Positions 1-10,664 of a stretch of 64,000 nt of DNA are shown here, one piece after another. The notes below the pieces were generated by a model, which did no database searches, had not been told where the DNA came from, and worked only from the letters and a program-made list of their open reading frames with translations. The DNA comes from Nicotiana tabacum (lineage: Eukaryota > Streptophyta > Magnoliopsida > Solanales > Solanaceae): NCBI RefSeq assembly GCF_000715075.1, contig NC_134082.1, positions 58,739,466 through 58,803,465 of the forward strand, read 5' to 3'. The translations under genes and the position numbers were made by a program. Position 1 is the stretch's first letter. Each line of letters begins with the position of its first letter.

Positions 1-2440
1 AAAAATCTGTTCAATTAATAATTAGGAGTGTTGTACTTAATCTATTTGTTCTCGCAGGATTTATATAAGTAACTCCAAATTACGATGAATTAGAAAATTT
101 ATATAAGCAAAATCGTACTTAATATTAACTTTTTAAATATCAGGAATTCTGCATAGTTCGAATAGAGAGAGATTTAATAGCTAAAAAAATTCATTAATAT
201 CAAAATTCAAAATATTAGAAAATTAATTTAAATAACGATTTTAACTAATAGCACAACCTAAAGGCGTCATTATATCTTTTTAAAGTAAGACTTGTTCGAC
301 AAATAATTTTGTTGAATCATTGATTACGATATTTGTGATTCTTTTCCTGTGTTAACCATTTAGCCTAACCCTAAATTATGCTTCCAGCCGTCTCAGAAGA
401 ATCTCAAAAATTTAGCTTAATAATCTCACGCTCCCATCAAGCCAATGACTAAATCTTATCTGTGAAAGATTTTAATTACAATATATTGACAATAATATTG
501 GAAGCTTGTGGTCAGGAAGGACCTTGATATATATAAAGTGACTGTTAAATATATTCAACGTAATAATTTAAAAATTAAACTTTAAAACATATGGACTAAA
601 AACACAAAGAATTCTATATTGCCAAAATATTTAGAGGCAAAATATCTCTTTCCAAATTTAGTTAGGAAGAATGATTATGTTACCTAGTTTATATAATTAA
701 AAAAGTATTCTTTTCACAATTGGCACAACGTATGTGGATACATCGGAAGGGCTTCAAAGTAGATTGTTTATCACTGCCTTAAAAAAAATTGAGCACTAAC
801 ACGTTAATTATAGAAGAAAGGGAAAAAATTGTATAAGGTAAATCATAATTAATTTTATTAGGAATTTCTATATATTTCAAATAAGGAAAGATTTAATTAT
901 TGAATAAAATTTTCGTTGATTACTTCAAATAAGGAAAAACTTAATTATTAAATAAAATTTTAGTTGATTTTTAAATCCTAAATATTAGGAAAATAATTAA
1001 ATGTCTATTTTGTCCACTGTAAACTCTATATATTTAAAGGGTAAAAAAACGAACGATATTTTGCTAAGGGACTTCGTGCTTTTAATATAGTATAAATAGA
1101 TATAGATAGATATATATATATCATCAAATATTTTCATGATTGATAATGTGAGGGGCATTAGATTTTTAAGGAAGTGATATTCAATCTTATAACAAGAGAC
1201 AATTCTAATTGTATGACAACTTATCTAAACTACCTCTTTAGGTGCAAAGGGGAGAATTGTCAAGTCTAATCCTAAAAGATAGAAAAGCAAAAAAAGTCGA
1301 AGTGATGGTAAAAAAATTGCTAAATTTGAGAAATAAAAATTTTTACGAGGAAAGAAATTAAAAAGGCAGAAGAATATTTTCTTTTTTCGTGGCACGACTT
1401 TTTTGGAGGACACATTTTTTTTTCTTCTTCTGTGCCGTAAATAAATAGTGACAACTGAGAGACTTAATTCTTATGTGAAAAAACAAGAAATCAGACTGCG
1501 CTAAGGACCCGTTTGTCCATACAAAAAATTCGATTTTTTTTTTAAAATATGTTTTTGTCCATGAAATTTTATAAATTTTTGAAAATATTTTGAAAATGAG
1601 TTTTTCACACTTTGACCACTTTTTCAAAATTTAAAAAAAAAATCCACTCACAAAACTATAATATTTTTTCAAGTGAAATGCATATCCAAACATAATTTCA
1701 AATTCTAAATACCATTTTTTAGTTTAACTCCAAATACTATTTTTTTCCAAAATTACAATTTTTATGTCCAAACACCTACTAAATTTCTCAAAAAGAAGAT
1801 GCATTTTAACTTTTGAGAGTTGGTGGATATTTCTTGTTATGAATAGTGCTCTCTCAAGAACTTTGTGTCTCAAGAGTGCTCAAAGTAAAGTCGACTACTT
1901 TAATGATACTATTGTACAAAAATCCCGTTCAAAATGTAAAATTTAATTTCTTTCATTATTTTTGTATCGCAATTATTGTTCACGTAAAGATTCTGCGGAT
2001 CTCCATTAAATTATTAGTGTGTTTGATCCAGCTTTCACAAGGCAAAAACATTTTTTTAGGAGAAAAACATATTTTGAGTAAAAGCAAAAGCTACTTTTGA
2101 GTAGCTAAAAGTAGGTTCTCATCAAAAGCGGAAGCAAAAGATATTTTTAATTATTCTTTGGGCAAAAATACCCTTAGCAAAAAATTATATATACTAAAAT
2201 GACCCTACTTAATTTAATGAAATATTTAGCTATTCTAAACATAATTCTCCTAATGTATAAGTATTGTTTTTTATTTTTAGGATAAATTTCTAAGATATGG
2301 TGACTTTTGGGTGAATACTTTATATTTGTTTAATGATGTTTAGAAATATTTAAACTATTGAAAGAGTAAACTACTTTTTAAATTTTATTTTCATACTTTA
2401 CTTAATAAACTAGTATTAGCACTCGCGCAGATGTGCGGAC
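1..2440. other. AT-rich spacer, no gene
   Basis: Very AT-rich DNA with only short chance reading frames that have no recognisable domain. It holds a decayed MITE at 1506-1776. Around 2022-2160 there is a sequence starting like the end of another small transposon (GTGTTTGATCCAGC followed by AAAAGC-rich inverted motifs), but no second terminus was found. Nothing else can be supported. Confidence 0.7.
1506..1776. mobile_element. Decayed MITE-like element with imperfect terminal inverted repeats
   Basis: The left end reads GTTTGTCCATA and the right end, read in reverse complement, GTTTGGACATA; nine of eleven bases agree. The interior is A/T-run rich and codes for nothing. This form (GTTTGG-CAT termini) is familiar from solanaceous non-autonomous DNA transposons, but no clear target duplication is visible, so the exact ends and superfamily are uncertain. 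Confidence 0.45.
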
Positions 2441-3470
2441 ACTAACCATATTAAATATTTGAGTTATTTGGATTATACGTAAAAAATCTTAAAATTTAAA
2501 CCTTCTCGATAAATATAGATAATCATTGGATATTAATTAAGACATGAAAATGATTAAACATTTCTCAAATCTCCTAGTTATAATTTTATTTTTCTTTTTT
2601 TGGTACCATTCTCGCCGGTGTCATTGGATCAAAAAAAAAATAGTTAGAAAGCAAAATAATAACTCATATTTATGGCAAAACAATCAAAGGTTGAGACTAT
2701 GAAGGACTCTTTGGATACGACTTGACTCTTTTACTACTGCTTGAACTCTTAAGTGTGTTGATATATTCTAAATTTATTTCTGTTTTAAATTTTCAGTTTC
2801 TAAAATTTTATTTTTCAATAATAGTTATATGAACAACGTAAGTGAAAATATTATCCTTAATTCAAAACTCATTTTAGTCGGTTATCTAAAATTTAAAAAG
2901 TTCTTTAGCCAGTAATTTTCTTTCTAGTATGACTCCATTTTGATATTTGACATTAACCATGTTAAATATGTGAGTTATTTGAATTATATATAAAATAACC
3001 ATAAAATTTAAACGATCTAGGTAATTATAGATAATCGTTAGATATTGTTTATGAAACACTACATGAAAAAAGGCTAATATTTTCTCAAATCTCGTAGTGA
3101 TAATTTTATTTTTGCACCATTCTTATTGGTGTCATTGGAACCTAAAAATAGTCACGAAATAATAACTCGTATTTATGAGCTCTGAAAAAGCACAAAGGTT
3201 GACACAATATGAACGATTCTTTGGTTACGGCGTGACTCTTTTACTACTACTTAAATTCTTATTTGGTATGCTATTATGTTTTAAAAAAATATTTCTATTT
3301 TAAAATTTCAATTTCTACAACATTATATATATTTCAATAAAATAATTATTTTTATAATGATGCAAGTGAAGATATTATCCTTAATTTAAAATTTACTTTA
3401 ATCGGCTAGCAAAAAATTTAAATGATTCTTTAGTCTATAAATTTTATTTCAGTATGACTCCATTTTGAGT
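2441..3470. repeat. Diverged tandem duplication, two units of about 0.5 kb
   Basis: Unit 1 (about 2441-2946) and unit 2 (about 2952-3470) follow one another in the same orientation. Both start near ACTAACCAT / CATTAACCAT, pass through matching blocks (GAGTTATTTG; TTTCTCAAATCTC; GGTGTCATTGGA; CTTTTACTACT; GATATTATCCTTAATT-like) and end with TATGACTCCATTTTGA. The offset between matching blocks grows from about 511 to 524 bases, showing small indels. No coding content is recognisable. Confidence 0.8.
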
Positions 3471-5184
3471 TTATCGATATCTCTAGCCACAAATTTCAAA
3501 TTTTGAATACCCTTACATATACAAATTTTTTGTTCTTTGAATCATTAAATGTTAGATTAATTGATTGTTATTATATAACATTGCATATATTGTCTTAAAA
3601 TTGCTAAGCAATTTTTTCACCATGCTTGGCTTAACCTCAATGCAAATTACTTAAATTATAATTAAATTCAAATTCGAATATCATATCACTTTGTTAGCAA
3701 TAGTGATTTTTTTAAAAACGACACACAATGTAAATAAAAAAAATATTCTAAGATATCCTTATCTTATAATCTATGTATTTGAGTTGAAAAATATATTTGA
3801 AATCGATGAGATCATCTTCCAAATTTTTTACACTCAACAAAGATGAAACAGAAGAAGAAATTCGTTGTCGTCTCTTATTTCTGGTTTTTAAATTTTTCAT
3901 ACATTTTTTCTATATTTATTTTCTTTTATCCTATTTTTTTATGTTTTCTTTCTTTTGTTACACAAAATTAAGTTATTTCGTAATAAAATGATGAGTTTTA
4001 ATAGAAATTGTCTACATAAGAACTCTATTTATATTTTTAATCTTTGGTTAAAATTTTGTAATATTTTTCTTTTGGCTTTATCTTATCAATCTAAACAGGA
4101 GCTCACCCAACCACTTAAACTAAAAAATTAAGGATGTGTAATTTATTTATAATTCATATGTAACATGTGTATAATCGTGTGTAATAGGTATATCATCTAT
4201 GTTAGCTATAAAAAGTAAATAATAAATCTGGCCGGATATTTATGTAATAATATATAAGATTTTGGTTTCTTGATTTTATCCATGATATGACTTCTATTAT
4301 AATTATTTTAAAAACTCTCTACTAAAATTTAAAAATATCTTATCTTTTATTTTAAAAATTATATTATAATTTAAAAAATAATCCCATTTCGAAATAATTT
4401 GTTTATATTTTAAAAATAACTATTTCACGTCATACCAATTTTTTTTTAAATATACTTTTCGTTACACTTGAAAATTGCTATAGAAACTATCAATTAGAAA
4501 CCAATATCCCTCCTTTTGAATTCGAGAAAAAAAACTTTCACATAATCTAATGATTCAAAACTAATATTTTTCAATGAAAAAAATACTACACCCTTGCAAT
4601 GTTGGTTTGACTGCAGCTAAATGAAGAGGTCGGCTTATATCCTTCAATTCCTAGAAGGTGTTAAATAGAAATTAATCAATTATATAGTCAAAGTTTTGTT
4701 ATTTGTTTGATGTCCTTTATATAAATTGACTCTTCAAACAAATATTTTTCAAAAAGAAAAAAAATAATTTGTGTTGAATATTGATTGATTTTTGTAATGT
4801 TTCTTTCTCCAGCATTTAGGTTTACTTCATTATATATGCAAGTAAATTTTTATCAACTTTTAAACTTTTTTTTGTTATAAACATAGACGTGTACCTTATA
4901 TATTATATTTATTTTAAAAGAAATTCGCTTTATTCAAATCTAGCTATAGTGTTTTAAAGAATTATAATTATAAGATTTTAAATGTAAAAGAGTTTATAGT
5001 TATATGGAGTATTATTTATTTATTTTTGCTAGAGGCGAAGTGGAATTTACATAATCTGAATTAAGATAACAAAAGTTCCTAATATAATTGCATATGATCA
5101 CTAACCGAATTAAGTATGATAACATGGTAATAAAAGATATTTTTTTTATTTTAATTCAAATTTAAAAAAATTATATTGAAATTC

Positions 5185-5189
<5 letters not shown>
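3471..5189. other. AT-rich spacer, no feature seen
   Basis: Strongly AT-rich sequence with poly-T and poly-A runs. A short frame around 3797-3991 would encode a Phe-rich peptide that is explained by T-runs. No gene, RNA or bounded transposon could be supported. Confidence 0.6.

Positions 5190-5274
<85 letters not shown>
5190..5274. repeat. (AT)n microsatellite
   Basis: An uninterrupted run of about 42 AT dinucleotides. Such arrays mutate quickly and their length in an assembly is often inaccurate. Confidence 0.97.
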
Positions 5275-5277
<3 letters not shown>

Positions 5278-5646
5278 ACTAACATAGTCAAATATAGAAT
5301 AAATTTACCATATACTATTGATATTTATTAGTTTGCCACTTGGCTTAACTACATAATCAATTATTTATGGCAACTTTATAGCTTTAATATATATATAGAT
5401 ATGAGAAATTAATTATATTCTTTCATAATAAACATTTAGAATTATCTATCTACTTTAATATATCAACTATTAAGTAAATATTTTAATGTTCTTATTCGTA
5501 ATTTGACACTTAAAATTACTCTCTGGAAAGTTTGGCCAAAAAAATAAATTGTTGACCAAAAGTATTTTTGTTTACCGTGAAAATGGTAACAACTATTAAA
5601 TTTGTAAATGAGATTCTAAAAATACGTGATTTATTTTTATGCTAGT

Positions 5647-6445
5647 TGTTAGAGCATATGATGCTAAGAAGATGAAGTTCAATGATGAAATGAAAGCTTA
5701 AACGAGGCAGTGATCGAACCGATAGGTCGACTGCCGAGGTGTAGGACTGGTCGATGGGGGACCTTGGGGTCGACGACTGGGCCGAGCTCGAGCTATCGGG
5801 GGCAGTCGGAAATGGGATAACAGTTAAGATATGATTAAACAAGGCAATTTATGGCCAATACCAAGCGATAGAATGAAGAACAAGTAAGAAAGTGATAAAT
5901 ATTAAAGTGGCCTCGAACCAGTGAGAGCGAGCAAGTTAGAGAGAAGAGAGAGAGAGATATTATTGCACTTGTGGAGAAATAATTGGAGCAACATCAGCCC
6001 ATTACAATGTAGTATGGGTTCCCTTTATATAGGAGGGGAACCTGGCTATAGTACATGGGCATTAATTATAAAGTATGGAGATGTGACGGCTAGATGCGAC
6101 GCTTCGGCGTAGGCTCTAGATGGGCCGGCCCTGTCAGACTTAGTCGTATGCCTTGGGAGTTTCCTCTTCTGTTCTGGACTCATCCTTCATCTTCTTTGAG
6201 TCGGGCCCTGTCGAACCCCGAGGGAGGGAACTCGGTCGTGGCTTCACGTCCTCAGGGTCTCGAGGAATTCTTCTGAAGTGGCTCTATAGCGAGAAATCGA
6301 GTCTTCTGATTTCGCCACATACAGATAGTCTCTGCATTTCCCAGAACAAAGCGATGGGAAATGATTCTGTCACCTGACTCCTCGAGCTTCTTACGGTGAC
6401 GTCGCACCAATGATGCAACCTGTGGCGCGAGCTTTTGTGACAATC
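5647..6445 (-). mobile_element. LTR-like block of a minus-strand retrotransposon, far boundary uncertain
   Basis: On the minus strand a TATA box (CTATATAAAGG, plus positions 6022-6032) is followed by a CT-rich leader and the block ends in ...GCTCTAACA at 5647, as the 3' end of an LTR would. No tRNA-matching primer site follows, so this could be a 3' LTR or a solo/truncated LTR. The upstream edge (plus about 6130 to 6445) was not resolved. The DNA is much richer in G+C than the spacer to its left, marking the junction at 5647. Confidence 0.5.
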
Positions 6446-6812
6446 GGGGTGCCCTGTGGACTTGTGCATTTTGACATCATTTAACGCGCTGTCAATTCCC
6501 GTTCTCCAAGGTGAGTGTACCGCCGTTGATTTAATTTTTCAAGAGCACACTAATTGCATCCGCCGGTCAATCTTCTAAAGCCTTGATGATCGTGTCGTTA
6601 CCCCCTATAAATGGGGGTGCCTTGGCGCTAATTTTTCTATCCTAGTACCTTCGTTGGCTCATTTGACCATTTCTTCTTATCATCTTCTTTTATCTCTGAA
6701 CATCATGCTTGGGACTCGTGGCCTCGAGTCCATTTGGCGGAGCTCCCATAGATTGCATTGTGGACTCTTGACGGGGCTTCCCTTTATTGAGCATGATCAT
6801 GCTGTCTTGTCA
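6446..6812. other. Unassigned retroelement-derived stretch with a plus-strand TATA-like site
   Basis: This stretch lies between the minus-strand LTR-like block and the gag remnant. It has a plus-strand CCCCTATAAATGGGG site (about 6602-6616) followed by a pyrimidine-rich leader. That arrangement resembles the promoter of the antisense extra ORF seen in Tat elements, but no such ORF follows because the gag remnant abuts at about 6812. Probably a junction of truncated elements. Confidence 0.35.
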
Positions 6813-7961
6813 CTACGGTGGGTCTCGTAGGTGTGGATCATATGGCAGTGCATTGTGGATATGGTACTGGGAAGGTGAGGTATGACTTTGGGGATTTTGT
6901 GGAGGAAAGTAGCACTGGGAAGGATTATCTGGAGTATGAGGATATTCATAGGGTTGGTATTGAGGCTGAAAGCATTTAGCAGGAATGCCCACTGGATCTC
7001 GTCGTTGGCGGGACTCATCAACATCTTTTTTATCAATTGGAGGACTCACTCGAGCAACTTGTTCGTTCCATTTGAGCCAAAACTCCCCAAAACTTTCCTC
7101 GGGTTTCTTTTCTATCTGAGATGTGGAAGAGCAGTCTGGGATAATGTCTAGATTGTACTGATAGTGCCGAACAAAATCTTGAGCCATGTCACCCCATGCA
7201 TGCCATTTACTGACATCTTGACGAGTATACCACTCCAAGGCTTCCCCACTCAAACTCTTACTGAAATAGGTCATCAACAGTTCATCTTTCCCGCAAACAC
7301 TTCTCATTTCACTGCAATAACCCCTCAGATGTGCTACTGGGTCTCCACGCCCATCATACAAATCAAACTTTGGCATCTTAAACCCAACAGACAGTTGGAT
7401 GTCAGGAAACAAGCACAAGTCTTTGTAAGGCACGCTCACCTGGTTCTCTATCCCTTGTATGTTTCCTAAAAACTGCTCTAAGATTTTCACCTTCCTGGAT
7501 ATCTCATCTTGCTCCACTGTTTTAGCATGCTTTTCAATTTCACCGGAAGGCTCAAAATTAGGAGCGTGAGAAGTTGGTTCTAGAGCATAGTGTTGGGCAT
7601 CGGGGACTTTGAACACAATCTCGTTAGAGGATCGAGGAAAAGTAGCTTTTGGAGGAGCTACAAAGGCATGAGTGGAAAAAGGAGCGGGATATGAGGTGGT
7701 TTTGGCGGGTGGAGTGTGAAAAGGTTGCAGGTAGATATCAGCAGCAGTAGGGGGCTGGATTTGTAACAGTGGTGGGATAGTTGTAGGGTTTTCAGTGTAG
7801 TTAGCGGAGAATGAAGGTGCAGGATGCCCCCTAATCCAAGACTGATACATTTCTGCCATCTGCTGTTTCAACCTTTGGACCTCCTCTTTCAATTCAGACT
7901 CCGACTCCACAAACTCCCTCGACGGGTCAACAACTTCTGTGTCCAAGTCTTTGCTAGCCAT
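6813..7961 (-). pseudogene. gag remnant of an Ogre-like Ty3/gypsy element
   Basis: Gag is the structural capsid protein of the retrotransposon particle. The chosen start is an internal Met (MASKDLD) at 7961; a further 20 codons upstream are open but unlike gag. Visible in order: an acidic coiled segment (LKEEVQRLKQQMAEMYQSW), a Pro-rich linker, then the retrotransposon gag core (GFKMPKFDLYDGRGDPVAHL, GEALEWYTRQDVSKW, DFVRHYQYNLDI, FGEFWLKWNEQVARV). Right after VSPPIDKKDVDE the frame jumps to the Pro/Tyr-rich tail, so the last part of the capsid and the linker are lost by an internal deletion. No zinc knuckle, protease or polymerase follows; the element is truncated at about 6813. The same core motifs occur in the Ogre-like element at 48176-48631. 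A dead copy. Confidence 0.85.
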
Positions 7962-8371
7962 GGCTACCTTGCTCTTTGACCTTATATTGTCTGGATGAAT
8001 CGCCAAAGTGCCATAAACCAACCACCCTTCTGCTCAATGAAGATAACAAAAAGGAACAAGATGAGGTCATCACGTTAGCGTTAGGGCATTTAACAGCTAA
8101 AAATATCACATTGCGTACAACGCATCTAGCAACAATTAACGGCTCAAGAATGACTTCGAGGGTCACAAGGTCACTTGTCATCATCCCAATTTGTCCATTT
8201 GAATGTTCTCTTTTCTTTTCTTTTCTTGCACTTTTTGGCTTGCTCATTTTCCTTCCTTTTTTTTCTTTCTAATTATCACTATTTTCTTTCCTCTCATTTC
8301 TCGCATCCCACAATTTCATCTCTTTTTTTCTTTTTTTTTTCCTTTTCTTTTAATTTAAAAAAATGATTCGA

Positions 8372-8430
8372 TCGAACCCTATGTAGGTTGCTTACGTATC
8401 ATGACGCCACATGAATCAGACCAAGCGTAG
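8372..8430 (-). other. Boundary hairpin block, copy F
   Basis: On the minus strand: CTACG, TCTGATTC, then the stem TCATG / CATGA (plus 8399-8403 and 8410-8414, five perfect pairs), then GATACGTAAGCA and a GGTTCGATC tail. It matches the family found in the complete Ogre-like element but with a different stem sequence. It lies about 410 bases upstream of the gag start. Confidence 0.7.
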
Positions 8431-9720
8431 TTTTGGAAAATCGAGAATAGACTAAACAAACTAACATTTTCTTTTTTTTTGTTTTTTTGTTTTTTTAACC
8501 TTAATGACTACTCTGATGAGAAAAGAGAAATAAAAGAAGCAAATTCATTTTTTTGAATTTTCTAAACTTAATATTTTATAACCTATTCTAAACTCAAGCT
8601 TAACGAGCATATATATATGTTTTTTTTTTGAAACAAATACTCTATGGAAAATTATTAAGGAAAAAAACCCAAGAAGAGAAAAAATATTTTTTGATCCTTT
8701 TTTTAGGAAGGAAATCTAAAGAATGAACCAAAGAAAAATATTTTGAATTTTCATTTGATATCCTGAAAGAAAGATTTCGAACCAAGAAATGAAAAAGATA
8801 AAAAATATTTTTGGATTTCAGTTTTGATTATCTGAGGGAGAAGCTCTGAAGATAAACTAAAGATAAAGTATGTTTTTTTTCTATGTACAATGTCCTAAAG
8901 TTCTAGTAAGTAATCTTTTTTCTATTCATTTTTCATTAATTTCCCAAAGAAGGACCTCAAAAGAAAATTCTTTTTATTTTTATTTTTGGAATTAATATCT
9001 TAAGGAAAACTTTTAAAGAAGTACTAAAAGAAAATTCTCTTTTTTTTTTTGTTTTTGTTTTTTTCTTTTTCTTTTTTTATTTTTAGTCTCAATATACTAA
9101 AGGAAATATAAAAATAATTTTTATTTATTTTAGAGTTCTAGATATTAATTTAATAAAGGAAAACCACCTCAAATGAATTTTTTTTAGTATTCTAAAGAAA
9201 ACTTCTAACAGTATAAAAACGCAAAATTTCTTCTTTTTTTTTGGATTTTTGATTTATAACACACTTTTTCAAATACAAAATAGGAAATACAATAACAAAA
9301 AAAACTCGACAAACTTGCTAGACTATGACAGACTTCAACATCCCTTACAAGACTTGATATTACTGTACAGAACCTAAAGGTAAAAGATGGCATAAAAAGG
9401 AAACAAACTCAAATCATTAAAAAATAAAAAATAAAAAAAATCTCCTTAAGCAAATTCCTAAATGAGCGATCCTGACTGGACAGTCCTGGAACATCTGTCA
9501 TGCTCAACTCCGTTAAGTAGACCCATACCGATAGGAAAAAATTAAGACTAAATAAAGTTAAAGACCAAGAACACTATGTGAGATAATAACACTCCTTATT
9601 GGAGCATGCAAGACATGATTGATGCTATTTTTGCAAAATGACTTATGTGGCCAAAAGGTGACTAGAAGTGCAAAATTTGGCTAAGACCCCGCAAGGCCAA
9701 GAACTTACTATTTACTATGA

Positions 9721-9790
9721 AGACCGGAACCTATGTGGGTTGCCTACGTATCACGCCCCGAAAGGCGAGAATCAGATATGCGTAGTTCGG
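9721..9790 (-). other. Boundary hairpin block, copy G
   Basis: On the minus strand: CGAACTACG, TCTGATTC, a stem whose core is CGCC / GGCG (plus 9754-9757 and 9764-9767) with two more outer pairs around one mismatch, then GATACGTAGGCA and GGTTCCGGTC. Same family as copy F and those at 44830, 44953, 47168, 54914 and 58272. Confidence 0.7.
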
Positions 9791-10642
9791 GTGGGGACGA
9801 GAATTAAAAAAATAACTAATTTAGAGAAAATATATTTTTTGTCTTCTTTTTTTTTTGAAAAATAATGAAACAATGTAAACTCTTTTTTGGATTTTCTTTT
9901 CCCTTTTTTTGATTTTTGGAAAATGATGGGAAAGTGCAAAATCTTTATGGCTTTTTCATATATATATTTTTTTGGTTTTTTTCTTAAAAAAAATGTGAAA
10001 GAAGAACATAACTAGTCCTTACTTGCTTTATTTTCACACTTCACCTTTTTTTTTTTTTTCATTTGCCCTCAACTAACATTGGTCAGCCAAATGACCCTTT
10101 TACTCTTGAAGAAATGCAACATGTAGCACATAGGATACATTAGGATGGTCTTTTAATTTCGGGTGCACTTGTCCTAGATGTACCCAACCCCTGTGTTGAG
10201 TCTCCAAAGTCAAATGCACGTGATGCAAACAAATGTTCCTACTAGGGATCCGGCATGAGGTTGTGTTATTCTAAGTTTAAACCTGGGGTTGTGTTCTTGA
10301 CCTAGCTTACCCGAGCGGACAACTCGAGCCGAAGAGGGGGCAACGTACCGGGAGCACTAAAGTCTACCCGATCTTGTTGCTAGCCCAACCTCGTTCTATT
10401 TAGTATAATTTCTATAGAAAAAGCGGGTCATGCGAACGTGTGCACCATTTTTAGAAGACTCAGAGGAGTGGCGTAGGAAGGCATTTTAATACAATTTAAA
10501 CAATATCAAAGCGGTAAATAAACAACAATTAGCATATTAGGTTCACAAATATACAGTAGTATTAACAATAAATAAAGCCAAATAAAATCATATTGACAAG
10601 CTCGAATTCTTGAACCCTAAACCAGAGATTCTGGGTTCTCGT

Positions 10643-10660
10643 TCCCCAGCAGAGTCGTCA
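10643..10660 (-). other. Primer-binding site of the minus-strand Ogre-like element
   Basis: Reads TGACGACTCTGCTGGGGA on the minus strand, four bases downstream of the LTR end at 10665. It matches the primer site of the complete element (44107-44124) at 15 of 18 positions. From memory, Ogre elements are primed by tRNA-Arg; the tRNA match was not computed. Confidence 0.75.
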
Positions 10661-10664
10661 GAGC

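Larger units (their letters stand above)
7962..10642 (-). other. 5' leader of the minus-strand Ogre-like element
   Basis: Non-coding DNA between the primer-binding site and gag on the minus strand. It contains many T-rich runs (8260-9260), the two hairpin blocks listed separately, and a stretch at about 10170-10390 that matches the leader of the Ogre-like element (about 44400-44700) in reverse complement, e.g. around the CTCGGCTCGAG / ACGTTGCCCCC words. The ORF1 found upstream of gag in the complete element is not recognisable here, so it was lost or never present. Confidence 0.65.
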
